Source: Haemonchus contortus (lineage: Eukaryota > Nematoda > Chromadorea > Rhabditida > Trichostrongylidae). Taken from it: a stretch of 64,000 nucleotides of DNA. The stretch is taken from the NCBI GenBank assembly GCA_000469685.2, contig LS997564.1:22850960-22914959 (forward strand), given 5' to 3'. Under the pieces are notes generated by a model. The model worked only from the letters and a program-made list of their open reading frames with translations. It searched no databases and was not told the DNA's origin. Within the stretch, counting starts at the first letter, position 1. Each line of letters begins with the position of its first letter. This document shows positions 1 to 12,959 of this stretch, in pieces. The position numbers were made by a program, and so were the translations under genes.

Positions 1-3000
1 CTCGTAGTCTTATCTTCACCAACGGAAATAAACATCGTCCCACAAGGATGCCACGCAACGTCACGCACAGCACCGACATGGCCACTACACACAGCAGTCG
101 CATCCCACACATCAGCTTCCTAGATACAACAGAAGCTCCAAAATTCATTTTCAAAAGAGGATCTATCACATCCAAAAGACCTCGCTTGAAGACCATGCGT
201 AAAGCCCTCCAGTGTAGGAGAAAGCCACAACTTGTTGAGCATCTGGCGAGAACACTGCGCCGAAGAAGCCAGCAGCCTGTCCACCCACAATTCCTAATCG
301 TACCTAAAACTTTAATTGTCCAATGAATAATGTCCTTTAATTCATGAGCTAGGGAACCGTACCGCATCACTCCAGAATTGTCCGTCACAGGTCTCCTTCC
401 AAATGATGACGGTTTTATCACTGGAGGAGGTGAGCAGGGCACGCCCCGTCGTATCCCAACATGTTGAATGTATCCAGTCACCATGCCCAGCTAACACAGC
501 TTCGATGCTTATTGACAGTGATAGTTCTTAAAGCCAGAATGTGCTTCCGGGAAGAATTCTCGTGGGACGAGCTGACGGAACTCAGAACTCACCACCATTG
601 GCACCATCGACTTTGAAGCTATTTTTAGTGACATTTAGCTCATCAAAATCCTCTTTTTCTGTTTCATCTTCAATGCGCCACAATTTGACATACGAATCTT
701 GACCCGCAGTGGCTAGTAGGATCGGGCATGACTCTGAAAGAATGGGGATACTCAAGATTGACATGTATCAAGACAAACCCATAAAATGGGATTACACGCA
801 ACGATTGAACGCGATGGAGTGCACCCAGTCGTCATGAGCTGCGATTGAAAGCACTCGTTTCATTTCCTGAAAACATAATGTAAAAATGAAAGCACGAAAA
901 AAGAAGGACAAATCGGGACAAACCTTTGAGCAAGCAGTTTCACAATAGAGATCGATAGTTCTTCTAGTAGTACCCAAGGCAAGAAGCACAACTCCTGTAG
1001 AAAGAGTTACTTCAATTACCCATAAGCATTAGAAAAGGGCTCCATAGCACTGATGCAAGCTGCTTATTCAAAATCTTGAGAAACCTCCAGTTGTTTCGTA
1101 GTGATGGAGAAAAAGGAGAGATTTTCAAGTGAGTATCACTTGCATCTAAAAAACGCTTCTCTCAGTAGGACATAGTGGTTCGGCGGTACATCATGAAGTA
1201 ACTTCCATGTTTGCCTTTTTTGAAACCCGGGTCTTCGTCATCTTATCCGTATCCATTGCTTCTATGCCCAACAAATTTTTTGAATATGGCTTATATATAT
1301 TTTCAGACGTATCGACAGATCGTCGCTCCCAAAGATAACTCGAAACCCTAGGAGCTTTGCCAGTCACTCCTGACATAAACCATCTCTTGAGTGGTTACAT
1401 CTTGATTAACAAACAAGATTGGAAGCCAATGTAGACTGATTCTTAGTGTTTATTTGATACGAAACATGGAATAACCCTGGTGTCACCTTACAGCGATTCA
1501 GAATGCAGGGCTTGGAAAAGGATGCAGACAACCTGACCTACACACGCTAGAATCTAAAACATTTATCGATCGCTGCTGTTCTGCGTGGTTAAAAGGGAAA
1601 AACAAGATCTGCTGTATTCAACGATGTCAAAGTACACGGCTAAAAAGGCCATGTTAATCCTTCCCCAATTCACCCAACTCAAGACGTTCGCCTGGATAGG
1701 GGTAACTTTTTGCGCCTTAGAATTGCTTGATCTTGAGATGGTTTTATTTCTCCTTCTGTAATGCGAAGTGGCTCACCATAGAAAACTCTTATTATAGATC
1801 TAGAGTAATTCGGATGGAAAAGCGCTATCATTCCAAGGACACAAATCTCACCCATGCAGACATTTGTTTATGCTCCCGAGCAGTAGCCTCAAAAGACTTG
1901 TCAAATTTTAGTAAAAAAAAAAAAACGCGAGAAGCGTAAGAAATTGCTTTGGTTCGGGCTAATTTGCAATGTTACACAATCTCTGTTATTGCCATAATCA
2001 TTATCTCCCACACAGAAGGCCTCCGAGAAAGTAAAACTATCCTTACTTACATCCAACTATTTGTTGGTCGATATCAATAATAGTTAGTCGATATCAAATA
2101 TGGTAAGCCCGCTCCTTCTAAACTTTTTCAGGGCCTATCAACAAGAGGATGTTCTGGAAATAATTGGAGGATCAACACTGAACATAATCCCTCAAATATT
2201 TCAGAACAACTGTATAGCAATCGTGTTCGGAATATAGCAGTAGATTGGTGAAAAGTTTGCGCTGGCACATTATTTTAGGAGGTTATCTTTTCCATGAACC
2301 CCCAGTATTTCCCATTCTAGAAGGCTTAGATTAGCATGGACTTTTCGGCTAAATGGCTTAGCCGTTCATTGACTGCATGATGCGCTGTTTTTCAGAGATA
2401 CAATGAGACTAGATCCGGGATTTATCAGAGTTCTCCAATGACCATCGAGAGATCAATAGGTTTCCCCTACACTTTTTAGTCCATACCCCATCATTCAATT
2501 CAAGAGACATTCCCTTAATCAGTATATTCAATACATTTACTAAGACTCTTCCTCATAAGCCCTCTTATACGTCCTATTTCAAATACTACATAGAAAAGGT
2601 TGATTTGTCCGAATTTCAAGCCCACGACATAACGCTGGAAAAATATCAATTCTAAAGAGATGCGGCTCAGCTAGGGATACTTTCTCGACTTCTCCAAGTT
2701 CTAAATTTACGGTGAGGTCAGGAAGGAGATGAGCTTGTTCATTATGCGCCAAAGTTACTTCTGGGTGTTCGATCTAGCGCTTCGGCGACTAAGGTAAATG
2801 TAAGTCCCGTAGTACTCGTGTATCGATCGGATTGGTGGGAGGGGGATTCAATGATTGCTTAGATATCATTTGGCCTTACGAAGAGATCGATCTCAATTGG
2901 TTCTTCGACTTCCAGGCTCTGACCGAAGTGAAGCAGTCGGAACGTTAGTCTAATAAAGTTAAGAGCTTTAACACACCTACAAGCCCATGCTCCAAAAAAA

Positions 3001-6000
3001 TTGAGGGAAAGACATTCATGGTCTATTCTAAGTCTGAATATTTGTTCATGCTTGCTTCAACGTGCTCCCTTTTTTTCGGTGGGCTCACCACCCATACCTT
3101 TATCAAATATGTCTTCCGTACCATCTATCAATCCTTAACAACACTTAGGTAAACTTCTTTACTTCAATCTTTTTTGCTCTCTCAAACCCAATCATCAACC
3201 CATTTTGAGGTCCATGCATTAAACGACGCTTGACTAAACGGTTTTTTTTTTCTAGAAGGGATGAGTTATTTAGAGCGCATTTTTCACCTATTTTTTTGAA
3301 AACCGCCTCAGAACGGAAGCATTACTGAAAAGGATCAATAAGCTCACCATTTGGTAGCATCTGCATATCGGCATCAACTGCAAATACCGTTCCCAAGTCA
3401 TCGATTTCAAACGAATTGCTGACAGACAACGTGCCTTTCAAACGCTCCAACCACCAAATACGCACTCCCGATTTGGAGTCATCGACCTATAGAAGAAGTG
3501 AGATAATAGATAATAAGCTGAGGAACCGTAGAAATGTAGAAACATGAAAAGGGACAACTTCTAACGCATTCTACTCCCGAACGCGCTCCTCCACGATTAA
3601 AGAATTCCTCACGATTTTTCAACTACTACCTATGGTTTCTGAGAAACGAGGACTTGCTTGAAGAAGTTCACTAGAAAGCGAGCAATGAGACAGTAGTCGC
3701 TGTTGAGGTATGTGTGCATTTATAGTCTTTGATTTAGGGGGATTGAAGGTTTCACTCATAATCGTCATTGATATTAGGTCGTTTACAAATAACTAGATTC
3801 ACTTAATAATGTCTTCTTGGACCGAAAATTCTCCTCTAATATAGCAGGTTTTCAGATCAGTCACCTTCACAGGTCTGCACAAAAAGAGGGTAGAATATCA
3901 GGTTTGCGAAGTGAGAGGAATAGGTTTTCTATGGATTCAAAGGTCAAGCGTTGATTCATGAAGAGTTTTCAATCAAGACTTTCTTCCATGATTCCGCACT
4001 TTAGACAGCAACTTATACATATGTCTTCTTGTGAATCATTCGGATGGGAAAATATTCCGCTCCCACCTCTGCTCACTTCTGATCGAATTTCAACTTAACT
4101 ACAAATCCGGGAAGAGAAATACTTCTGTCATCTCATCCCATCAAGCCCTTCAATCACTATAAAAAAAATCGTTAGAGCAGTGGTATTTGTGTAGGTATAA
4201 AAAGGATGATGTAAAGCAGGATGAGCATGCTGTCAACGTTACTCAACGCGCTCTAGAGAGGGCGATGCTCGGAATGCACACGTAAGTGCAGGAGGGAATT
4301 CGAAGTTCCGAGCTCCTTCATCGAACGAAGATCAAGGATGCCGTTCCAGAAGTCGAACATGAGGTGGGCCGGACACGTTAACCGAAATAATGATGACCGT
4401 TGGACCAGGGCTGAAACCTTCGTGATGTCAAACGAACACCAGGACGGCCGCCCACGCTATCGTCAGACCTCTTTACCAAAGTCCTGAACGAACGAAGTGC
4501 TGAGCCTCGTGTCCCTGAAGCAAGGACAGTTCACTGGACCACTCTGGCTTGTACAGAGACGAATAGAGACGTTACTGGCGCCCGCTTGACGAAATCGACG
4601 ATCCGGAACGACAGGCCATTCAGGTGATACAGATGATGTAAGTGCAAGAACGGTACAGGAAAGTAAGGAAAAAGCGAACAACCATATAACCTTGAGAGAA
4701 GGACCAGTTTAGAAAAAAATCCTGTTGGACAACCGAAAAATTAAAATGCTTGAAAGATGTTAACCAAGTATATTTCGGTACCAGACGATACATAGAGTTC
4801 GCCTTCCTGCGAAGGAAAAAGTGATTGAAGTAGTTTCCGGCCCAGCCGCTTGTTGCCTACCCGACTATCACGGTTAAATTTCCCAGGCGAAACAAATCAT
4901 TCTATAGAGTGTGATATTGTCTATTAAATAGTAAATGGCTTCATCTGAAGGCGTAGAATCTTGTGGGAAATAACTCAGTCGGAAGAATGATATTACATAC
5001 TCGTTAGCCCATCCCATGTTTAATACACTTAACACGACCACTGCCCTCTAAAAGTAAGAATAAATGTAATACCCATGAGGCAGCCACGATCACTTGATCC
5101 TGCGATGCTATGCCACAGAGACTTCCGATTGCACCCTTGACTTCTGCAATAATGTGGTCTGACATCTTACTAAACCAGACTATCAGGTTTTCAATGGCAT
5201 CACATGAATGGATAAGAGAAACCTGCCTAATGAAACCAACTGGCTTATTTTCGGATTCGCAGATGCGGCAGAGTACACAATGACTTTGCCATCAGAGCCT
5301 CCACTCAGGAACAGATCTTCTAAACATCGGGTAGATCAAATTGAAATCCTCAATATTTCTCTTTCAATCTTTACTTCTGATAACAATACATCTTCACTAC
5401 ATCGAAATGGTTCCGTCTAACAAAAGCGAGCAGCAGTGCAACGATATGCTATAAATTTTTTTAGAAGAAAACTTCGAAGTCGAAAGCCCAAAATGTTTTG
5501 CGAAAGATTTTATGACTGCGGTCTATATACAAAAAGGTTCGAAAAGCTTATTGGACAAAAGAATGGAAAAATGAAGTAGTGCCAAAGACAACGGTATCAG
5601 ATGATTCATAAATCGAGTTCTTGCGAGCAAGTTTTGAATCTCACAGAACTGCCAACCAGGTAAACAATAATTGAGAGGCTACCTCAATCTTCAACCTGTC
5701 TAAAGTGACGAGCAAGACTCTTAACATTAACCAAAGATTAGAGTGCATGATTCACGCATTACTTATACATGGAACGTGCTTTCAGTTCTAGGAAAAGGCA
5801 AAAAAAATGAACAGGAAAGAGTATTCAAAGAAGACTAGCACTCAATGATAATGGGTTAATGACGTTCGTGACTGACGAAGTCACCAGGAAAACCAAAATA
5901 CCTTCATCTTGATGGAGAACACTCGTTGCTACCCGTTTCAACGCTGTAATTGGACCCTTGTGATGCCGATCGGAAGCAGCGACAGTGTGACCGAACGATG

Positions 6001-7237
6001 ACTGAAACTTAGATGTTTAAACAACAATTTTCGAAAAGTACAATTTTACGCACATTAGAAAATTGTCAAGATCCCATCGCCACTAAACTGTAAAACCGAT
6101 TTCATCCCGGTCTTCCTCAATTTTTATCAAGGGTTCAGAGCAACTGTTTATTGCGATTCATTATACAGTAGCGATCAAAAGTCTTCGGTGAAATGTCTCA
6201 TCAGCCGGACTTTTTAGTCGTAACTCCTTTCCTACTGGATCTGATCATGCGAAATTTCTATATTTGGAGCGTGGGTGTATTATGAATATTTACCACTATT
6301 AACCTGCAATCTGACCATGTTCCAGATATTCCAAACAGCATGAACTCGAAATCGACTGAAAATGCAGATGATGGCCCTTCTAGAATCTCTTGCCTTTTCG
6401 TCATGTCTAAAGTGTATGAGCGGTAGCGCCGAACACAATAGATGAGAAAAACGCACAGAGGGTGCGAATAAGTGCAGACGTCAACAACTTTACTTTGAGC
6501 AGAATCTGCAACCGGAACAAACCCCTTGCTCTATCTGTGGATATTGCAGCTTTCCAGTGAAGTAGTGTTCTGTAGGGTGTTTGCGCAATTTGGTCTACTA
6601 AGAAAGAAGTTATGAACAAAAAAGCGTTAAAGCATTTCACCGAAGACTTTCGAGCGCTACTGTATGTAGGAGGTGAGGAGCGAAAGTACGATGAAATCGG
6701 TCTTTGTAGGATTCGATGTACTATAATGAGATGATAATTCTCAAGTTCAACGCTCTGGGACTGCTTCGGAGGTATCCATTACTATCGAAATGTAAATCTG
6801 CCAATTAAAACTTTTATTTGCTGAGATTTCGACCTTCACTTGATCGAAAATAATCAAAGTAGGACCACACAGCGGCTAAGAGGGGCAAGTTGTGCCCAAT
6901 ATATGGCATCAGTAGGCTTCGCTTCCAACAACAATAACGTTTTCCTCACCACGTTCACCTAACATTTTGTGGACTAAGAAACAGTCACATACAAACAGAC
7001 ACCCAAAACTTTGGTTTGTGTATAGAGGATAGGAAGATTTTCAAATTGTGATGATTTGAGCTATCGAGGTAATCGCAAAAAGAAACCTATCAAACTCACT
7101 CCGGGGAAAGTTTGCAAAACCAGTTGTCCATCGGATGCGAAAACAAAGTGATCACTTGCCCTACAGGCGGCAAGGCAGTGTGAACGTGGATTAACACCAG
7201 CAGAAATGAACACTTCTTCTACAGTGATACTGACCAT
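1..7237 (-). CDS. elpc-2: Elongator complex subunit 2 (WD40), partial, 11 exons
   Basis: Homologue of ELP2, the WD40 subunit of the Elp1-Elp2-Elp3 subcomplex of Elongator, which modifies wobble uridines of tRNAs in the cytoplasm. Exons read right to left are 7237-7100, 6001-5902, 5319-5223, 5169-5073, 3486-3348, 994-924, 866-803, 733-593, 526-363, 303-181 and 119-1. Each has GT donor and AG acceptor, and all phases agree (1,253 nt, about 417 residues). The order of blocks follows ELP2: [99 protein letters not shown], then [13 protein letters not shown]. The ATG was chosen because [10 protein letters not shown] aligns with the usual ELP2 N-terminus. Human ELP2 is 826 residues, so the C-terminal half lies beyond the left edge. 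Introns range from about 50 nt to 2.35 kb; one carries an antisense RTE remnant. No stop or frameshift was seen. Exons are read directly; function is inferred from family similarity. Confidence 0.93.
4215..4620 (+). mobile_element. RTE-type LINE, 3' remnant
   Basis: A decayed C-terminal piece of a nematode RTE (BovB-like) reverse-transcriptase ORF, in the large intron between ELP2 exons 4 and 5 and antisense to that gene. Recognisable pieces are [13 protein letters not shown] followed by a stop, then GIRSSEL, KIKDAV and, after frame changes, sequence matching the family's GHV and trailing-tryptophan region. Several frameshifts make it non-functional. Confidence 0.75.
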
Positions 7238-7273
7238 TTCGCACCATTAACCTTGAGAAGCTTGGATACGGCG

Positions 7274-7281
7274 CTGAAAAA
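7274..7281 (-). promoter_or_regulatory. Splice acceptor just upstream of the ELP2 ATG
   Basis: TTTTTCAG on the minus strand, 36 nt before the chosen ATG. In nematodes such a site directly upstream of the first coding exon usually receives a spliced leader, but an acceptor for a 5'UTR cis-intron would look the same. Confidence 0.5.
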
Positions 7282-8430
7282 CTGCTCATCAGGAGATTTC
7301 TATATTGCTTTTCTATATTTTAATTGGTTCATTCTTCTGAATAGACAAGTTTCAGAGAATTATTGAAATTTTTCCAGTCTCGGCCGGTCTTTGAAAGCAT
7401 GGAAAAACCTACCGCTGTTAGCCGGCATTGTATTCTACCAAGCTTGAAAGGAATGGGAGGGTTCGTTCACGGTTGTCTTGGAAGGCCTCGATAGCTTTCA
7501 AAGAGAATGAATCTAAGGAGAGAATGATCCAAAAGGGCTCCAATCCAGAAAATGAAGTAAGGACGCTAAGAACATGATCTGAAGGATATGACAGAAGCAT
7601 ATTCAAAGCATCACCTATCGACCTAGCAGAAGAGACCAGTCCTAGCGTTCATTCAGGACACTGCTGAAACCCCCGTGCTGAAATTTCAATAGAAAGAACT
7701 AGCTCTGTCAGTGACCATCACGACCTGACGGCTGGATACCTGATGATGCGCACCTATACCTAATTTCTTCACCGCAACAAGGCCAAGCCACTTCTCGACT
7801 AGTAATGAGCTGATATGGATTTCAATTCTGAGTGGAGAAACCTGCAGTTACCAAAGTATACAACAAAAGGCCGCTTTGGAGTATTGCAAAAACCGCCCTG
7901 AGAGATTTGTTCATCGAGGAACTGAATAACCATACGATTCACTGGACAGAAAGGGTCTAACCCTTTTGGAAACAGAGCCAGGTTGCACATAACAGACTAC
8001 GCCATGCAGGATTTTCTAGGGGCGTAACAATTATTCCACACTCCATACCTTGCGATGCATCACCTAAGTGGAACATCACTTCTACATCCCATCCAAGAAA
8101 ACTAATTAAAGAGCGGGACCATTTCCAAATGAAGATTACGTCAAAGCTGGTCCTGACAGTATCTAGAACATCTATGTTTCGCTACTGAAGCAATTCATTC
8201 GTTTCTAGAAGTAGTAATTTGGTATTTCCATTGGGGAAGGGAAAGACATTCCTGCCAGAGCCACAATGTGTCAGAGTTGCATGTTTGAAGTGACTAAAGG
8301 TTTCTGAGCAATCTAGAACATGCTCTACGAGCAAAATTCAGTTTTTGTTGCGACCAATGAATGCCACATATTACACATATAAAAGCTGGATGATAACAGT
8401 TTATAATGCACGCACTTTGAACAAAAACAA
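7282..8430. other. Intergenic region between rps-28 and ELP2, nothing recognised
   Basis: About 1.15 kb separates the rps-28 poly(A) signal from the ELP2 5' end. Both genes are on the minus strand. Short ORFs here (for example 7418-7606 and 7799-7990, minus) show no recognisable domain and look like chance ORFs. The spacing is too long for a typical nematode operon (about 100 nt). Confidence 0.5.
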
Positions 8431-8436
8431 TTTATT
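8431..8436 (-). terminator. Poly(A) signal of rps-28
   Basis: AATAAA on the minus strand, about 26 nt after the rps-28 stop codon and at the expected place for a short 3'UTR. Confidence 0.7.
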
Positions 8437-8461
8437 TCCCAACAAAACAGGTCAAAAACAT

Positions 8462-11400
8462 TTAACGAAGTCTTCTCGCTTCTCTCTCGGCCTCAAGCAA
8501 AGTCAAGATATCTCCTTCGCGGACAGGTCCTTTCACATTTCGAATAATGGATCGGTTACCATTGTCGTCCATGAATTCAACGCGAACCTAAATGTTGCTG
8601 GATTAAAAAGTAAAACTATTATGATGCTGCAAGGTTGGTTCAACTTTGGGGAATTTAAATGTACACTTTGGTCATCTATGAGGTATAAAGGCGTTAAAGG
8701 ATCTGAAAAAGGGTGGTACCGATTTTAGTACTACCACTATTTGCTTTTTGTGTTCATGCCTTTTTTAGAGTTTTCATTCTTCATTTTATAGTTTTGCTTA
8801 ACAGACTTACCTTAACGACCTTTGGAAGTCGGATTTTGGCCGAGCTGGTATGCTGTTGAAATCACATTTGAAGCTTTTTATTAGTGCGCAAGCTATTCCC
8901 AGGGTTGCCGAACGCGGCCTTTCTAATTTTGAATATCCACCCCCTTTCTCATCCCTACCATATGTTGTTTCTTCTTTTTTATCACAGGGTTGCTTTCTAA
9001 TAGACCCTGTTAGTTTGTTCTAATTTGACAGCCGATCATAAACATATTATAAGTGCAAACTGAATTCAATCCTTGCTGATTAAAAAAAAAATAAAAACAC
9101 AAGTGAAGGTTCAAAGAACACGGGACAAAATCCGCTTCTGGTTGAAGCATTATGTTGCCACCGAACAAGCAGCCACATAAAAGGAAAAACTAGGATGAGT
9201 ATGAGGAAAGCGTCCTTTTTTGCGCTGAGAAATTACTGGTATGATTATCGATATTAAAAATGAGAAAGATGAGAAAGTGAACTCAGATAAGCGCAGCGGA
9301 ATCAATTAGATAATTACTCAACTGAAAGGATGAAAAGGTCAGAAATAGGGCGAAACATTAGGCAGGAAGGGAAATAATCGTCGAAATTGCTTCCCAAGAG
9401 CAATGAAGGTATGAAAGAAGACCCGAATCTAAAACCTAGTCCAGCGATGAGAAACCTATTGATCAGAGAAGCGGTGAAAGAAAATCATGATCGGACATGA
9501 CAAGTTTTTGAAGAGTGATGTAAAAATGCGAAGCAGAGAAGGGTGTTTAAATTAAATTTTCCAAACAATATCAATAGCATTCACTGCGATTAAAAAAATA
9601 TTAATCGCACGGAAATGCAAGTAAAGGTTATCTTCGTTATTCATTACATCACACTTGGAACATAAAGAGGAGATGGCGAAAATATCACAATTAATACTAA
9701 GCTCTTACGAGGTAATTTGACAGCGGGAATCAAGGTGCATGCGACTCCGAGCCCCCTTTCGTAATGGAGGTCTAAAGACACGACATGGTAGGAGGCGGAA
9801 CGGAGAGTTATGATGGACTTGAATGTGAAGGAATTACGCAAAATTGAACAAGGAACATTTTAGGCAACAAAGCTGCCCTGAGAAAGTGAGTCCGCTTCTT
9901 CAACTAAAACGGAATTCATTACATAAAATATGAGATGAGTAAAAGTAATTGGATACGAAAGTATTCACTACTTCTACTCATCGCCAAATCACCAAAAAGG
10001 CTTGTCAAATCCCTTTCTAGTAAAAAATTGCATTCAAAAAACTCAGAGGATGGAAGATAAGAAGCAATAAGATGAAAACATCAAGATACACCCGAAGCGT
10101 ATAACTGCGGCTCGTGAAAAAACCACGAGTGGTCAAGACAACTCATGAAAGTGGATCATGACAGCTCCAGAAAGACGCATACTATAATCTGAACAAATGG
10201 CTCTAAAACCAGAAAAAAAAAATCAAGTTAGTGGAGGGTCATGATTTGAACTATGGACGACATGTGGTAACCTCTGCTGGCACCTGCTACTCAACGGCAT
10301 TGGAAATGAAAGAAGCTTTCCCTCATTACGCCATGTACGTATTATGGCGCGTCATTCCTTTCCATGTTTTACTTGCAACTTCTCGGTAGCTTGGGACCCA
10401 TGCTTTAGAAAATTCCGAGGGTTTTCCTTGAGCGGGGTCCCAGGTATCCTAAGGGAGTAGTTTCCTCTCAGGTCCTCCAAAGACATTACCTATAACAATG
10501 ACCGGATAAAATTTGGCGTCACTGTTGAAAAGTCTCGCAGTCTTTTTAATTTCGGAAAAATATCTTCCCACTGAGACTTTCCACTAGACAGTGCTAGAAG
10601 GCTTTTGGAGTTCAATGAGGAGAATTCCTAACTACCAAATTTCTTTCCATTGAGCTAGAGTTTGACGTGACCGGAAAACGGTCTAAGGGATTTTCATAGC
10701 AGTGCTTGCTTGACTTTTCAGATGAGAGCTTTAAGCTAATTGAATGAAGATTTACACGAGGAAAGTGACAGCTATGTACCAGAAAAGCAGACTCCGATTT
10801 CAAGCAGAACAAGCGCTGAAGAGGAAGAATACTTGTAACAGCCATAAATCTTTTTCTAGGCTATCCAAGTTAACGCCAAGCGGTCAAATAGCTGTTCGCT
10901 TGAGTCGGAATTTCTTGAACCTTTCGAATACTTATACGGTTTTGATCGATTTCTTGCCTTCACTTTTAGTAAGCCAACTTTAACTTGCGTCCCAGAACTC
11001 TCTCGCACTTTGTATTATTCGATTTATATGCCATTTTACGTCATTGCCAATACATAAAACATGAGGTGCAACAAAATACATAAACCTTTACCCCAGGCAC
11101 ACAATATTGTGAACTGCTTTCGTTTTACTCAGGATGCCCTTTGATCTTAATCAACGAGCTCTCAAATATTGCTACCATTTTGCGGAATATCATATTCGGA
11201 ATAACTAGTTCTCTTTTCAAGAAGAAAATATCGGAATTAAATTGGGATTATCGCAAACTAACTTCAAAACGCAACCATAACTCTTATCGTTATCAGGAAA
11301 TTGTAAAGAAATAGGAAGAGTTTGAATGGGAGACTCTCTAACAGGAAGGGTCGAACTCACTTGTTTGATTCCAAAAGGCAATTTCCGATAGCGTTTACGC

Positions 11401-11954
11401 ATTCATCCAAGAAATATTGCTTACTGTACTAAGCGATTTTTGAAGAGGACGAGTTTCCAATGAATAATTACATGGTACTAGAGGTAAGGACAAGCTAACC
11501 CAGAGTGTCCCAGAGTATAACCGTACACATGGTGCAGTTACATTTGGGAACACACATGAAGTGTGAGTGAGCTTAGACTACAAGGCGGAAAATTCCACTC
11601 CAAGACGACGCTTTTTGAAGAATACGATTAGAAATATATGGGGTGGGTAATGCCTTGTCACCACGTTTTACCCAACATGAATCGAATCGAATTGCTTAAA
11701 TGCACTAATAAAGCCAGCAGCAGTGACCAGGCCCCAAGCAAATTTCACCTCACAAGTTAGTCTTCGAACCATTATAGTTCCAAAATAACTTAATTCAAAG
11801 GGATTAAAATATACGGCATGCATTTAAAGCTTAGAATAAAAAAAACAATTTCGAACAGGCAAAAATGTATATGACAGACCTGAGTACACTGTCCTTGGGA
11901 ACCAGTACGTCCGATAATTTTTGTCACCCTTGCGAGTTTTACTGGCTTGTCCAT
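8462..11954 (-). CDS. rps-28: 40S ribosomal protein S28 (eS28), complete
   Basis: Two exons, 11954-11880 (25 codons) and 8587-8462 (41 codons plus TAA), give a 66-residue protein. The phase-0 junction is CAG|GTCTGT to TTTAG|GTTCGC. Exon 1 reads [18 protein letters not shown] and SQGQCTQ. Exon 2 reads [32 protein letters not shown] and EREARRLR. This is the near-invariant eS28 sequence, full length for the family (65-69 residues). eS28 is a small 40S subunit protein near the mRNA exit region. The ATG follows an AG acceptor by six bases, which fixes the start. The 3.3 kb intron is unusual for such a small housekeeping gene. The MULE transposon begins about 350 bp upstream. No inactivating change is visible. 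Confidence 0.96.
8588..11879. other. Intron of rps-28, no nested gene recognised
   Basis: AT-rich sequence with scattered short ORFs on both strands, none with a recognisable domain. Introns of ribosomal protein genes sometimes host snoRNAs, but I could not identify convincing C/D or H/ACA boxes by eye. Confidence 0.5.
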
Positions 11955-11960
11955 TATTAA

Positions 11961-11968
11961 CTGCAAAA
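11961..11968 (-). promoter_or_regulatory. Splice acceptor six bases before the rps-28 ATG
   Basis: TTTTGCAG on the minus strand followed by TTAATA and ATG. The very short leader is typical of spliced-leader acceptor sites on nematode ribosomal protein genes. Confidence 0.6.
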
Positions 11969-12307
11969 CGAGCTCTAGACACTGACCAAATACTAGGGAG
12001 AAGTGATCCCGTCATGAGAAATGTAAGAATGTCAATAGCAGTAAGAACAACTCACAAACGAAAAAGTAATTAAAATACCAAGTCAAAGCAGCGGTAAACA
12101 CCAAAAAACGTTATGAACGGACCGCAAAACTGTTTCGTTAACATATCAATGCAAGTTGAGGAAGAAGAAATATGAAAATCAGGTGAAACCACATTCTAAA
12201 CAGAGAAAATTCACGAGAAACATTAGAAAGTCAAAACTTTGGCATGGACGTCGTTACGGTAGCCGACACGAATCTGTGCAGGACGCGTCGTGACGCCCTC
12301 CTCGTTA

Positions 12308-12790
12308 CCCTTTAGGGGGTGTATGTCGTTTGGCGCGGCCCCTCGCACCCACCTTGCCATTGGGGCGCATGGGCTCGTTAATTGCCTCTTTGGCGCCGCC
12401 CATTCGACTCGGTGAGTGAGCTGGGTAACTCGTCCAGCTGATTCAACCTCCTGACAATGCTGGTCAGCCTCCCACTGCCCATCCAACGCCCGATCGATGA
12501 CGCCGCTTTAATTAGACGCCGAATTGCGGACCTACCTGCCTTCTGCTCATTTCTGCTGTATATTCTGCTATTTTTTCGCCGTTTTTTTTGCTTCTCGAGT
12601 TTTTTGACCCCTTTCTGCAGTTGATACTGCTAAGTTACAATGAAGTGGAAGTATCATGGTCGTTTTGGAGCCTGATACTTACCACTTCAAAGTAATTTGC
12701 AGTACATATGATGTGTATGTATGAAGGGCTGATAGTGTGGTGAGTGTTTTATCGTTGCTTCTTTTTGAAAAACATTCGTTTGTCATAATA
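12308..12790 (+). repeat. Left terminal inverted repeat of the MULE
   Basis: About 470 bp that matches, as reverse complement, 16250-16724. Shared blocks include the reverse complements of TAAAGCGGCG, GGGCAGTGGGAGGCTGACCA and CTGGACGAGTT. Both copies also encode the spurious peptide beginning MDGQWEADQHCQEVES, a by-product of TIR symmetry and not a gene. The outer boundary near 12308 is uncertain because similarity fades gradually, and I found no clear target-site duplication. Confidence 0.85.
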
Positions 12791-12959
12791 TTTATTCAAA
12801 TCAATTTCTTTATTGTCATGCACATTATTAAATAGTCTTTCCGGATACATATCTTGACATATATTTACAATATTCTTCTATTTGGGCTCTCGTCACTCCG
12901 CGAAGGTAGCGCTCTCCGAAACTAAATAGATAGGGATTATTCATATACTTTAACACCAG

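Noticed and set aside
12223..12486. Minus-strand 87-residue ORF beginning MDGQWEADQHCQEVES, and its near twin on the plus strand at 16547-16747
   Set aside because: Both are translations of the MULE terminal inverted repeats. Their similarity reflects TIR symmetry, not a gene pair.
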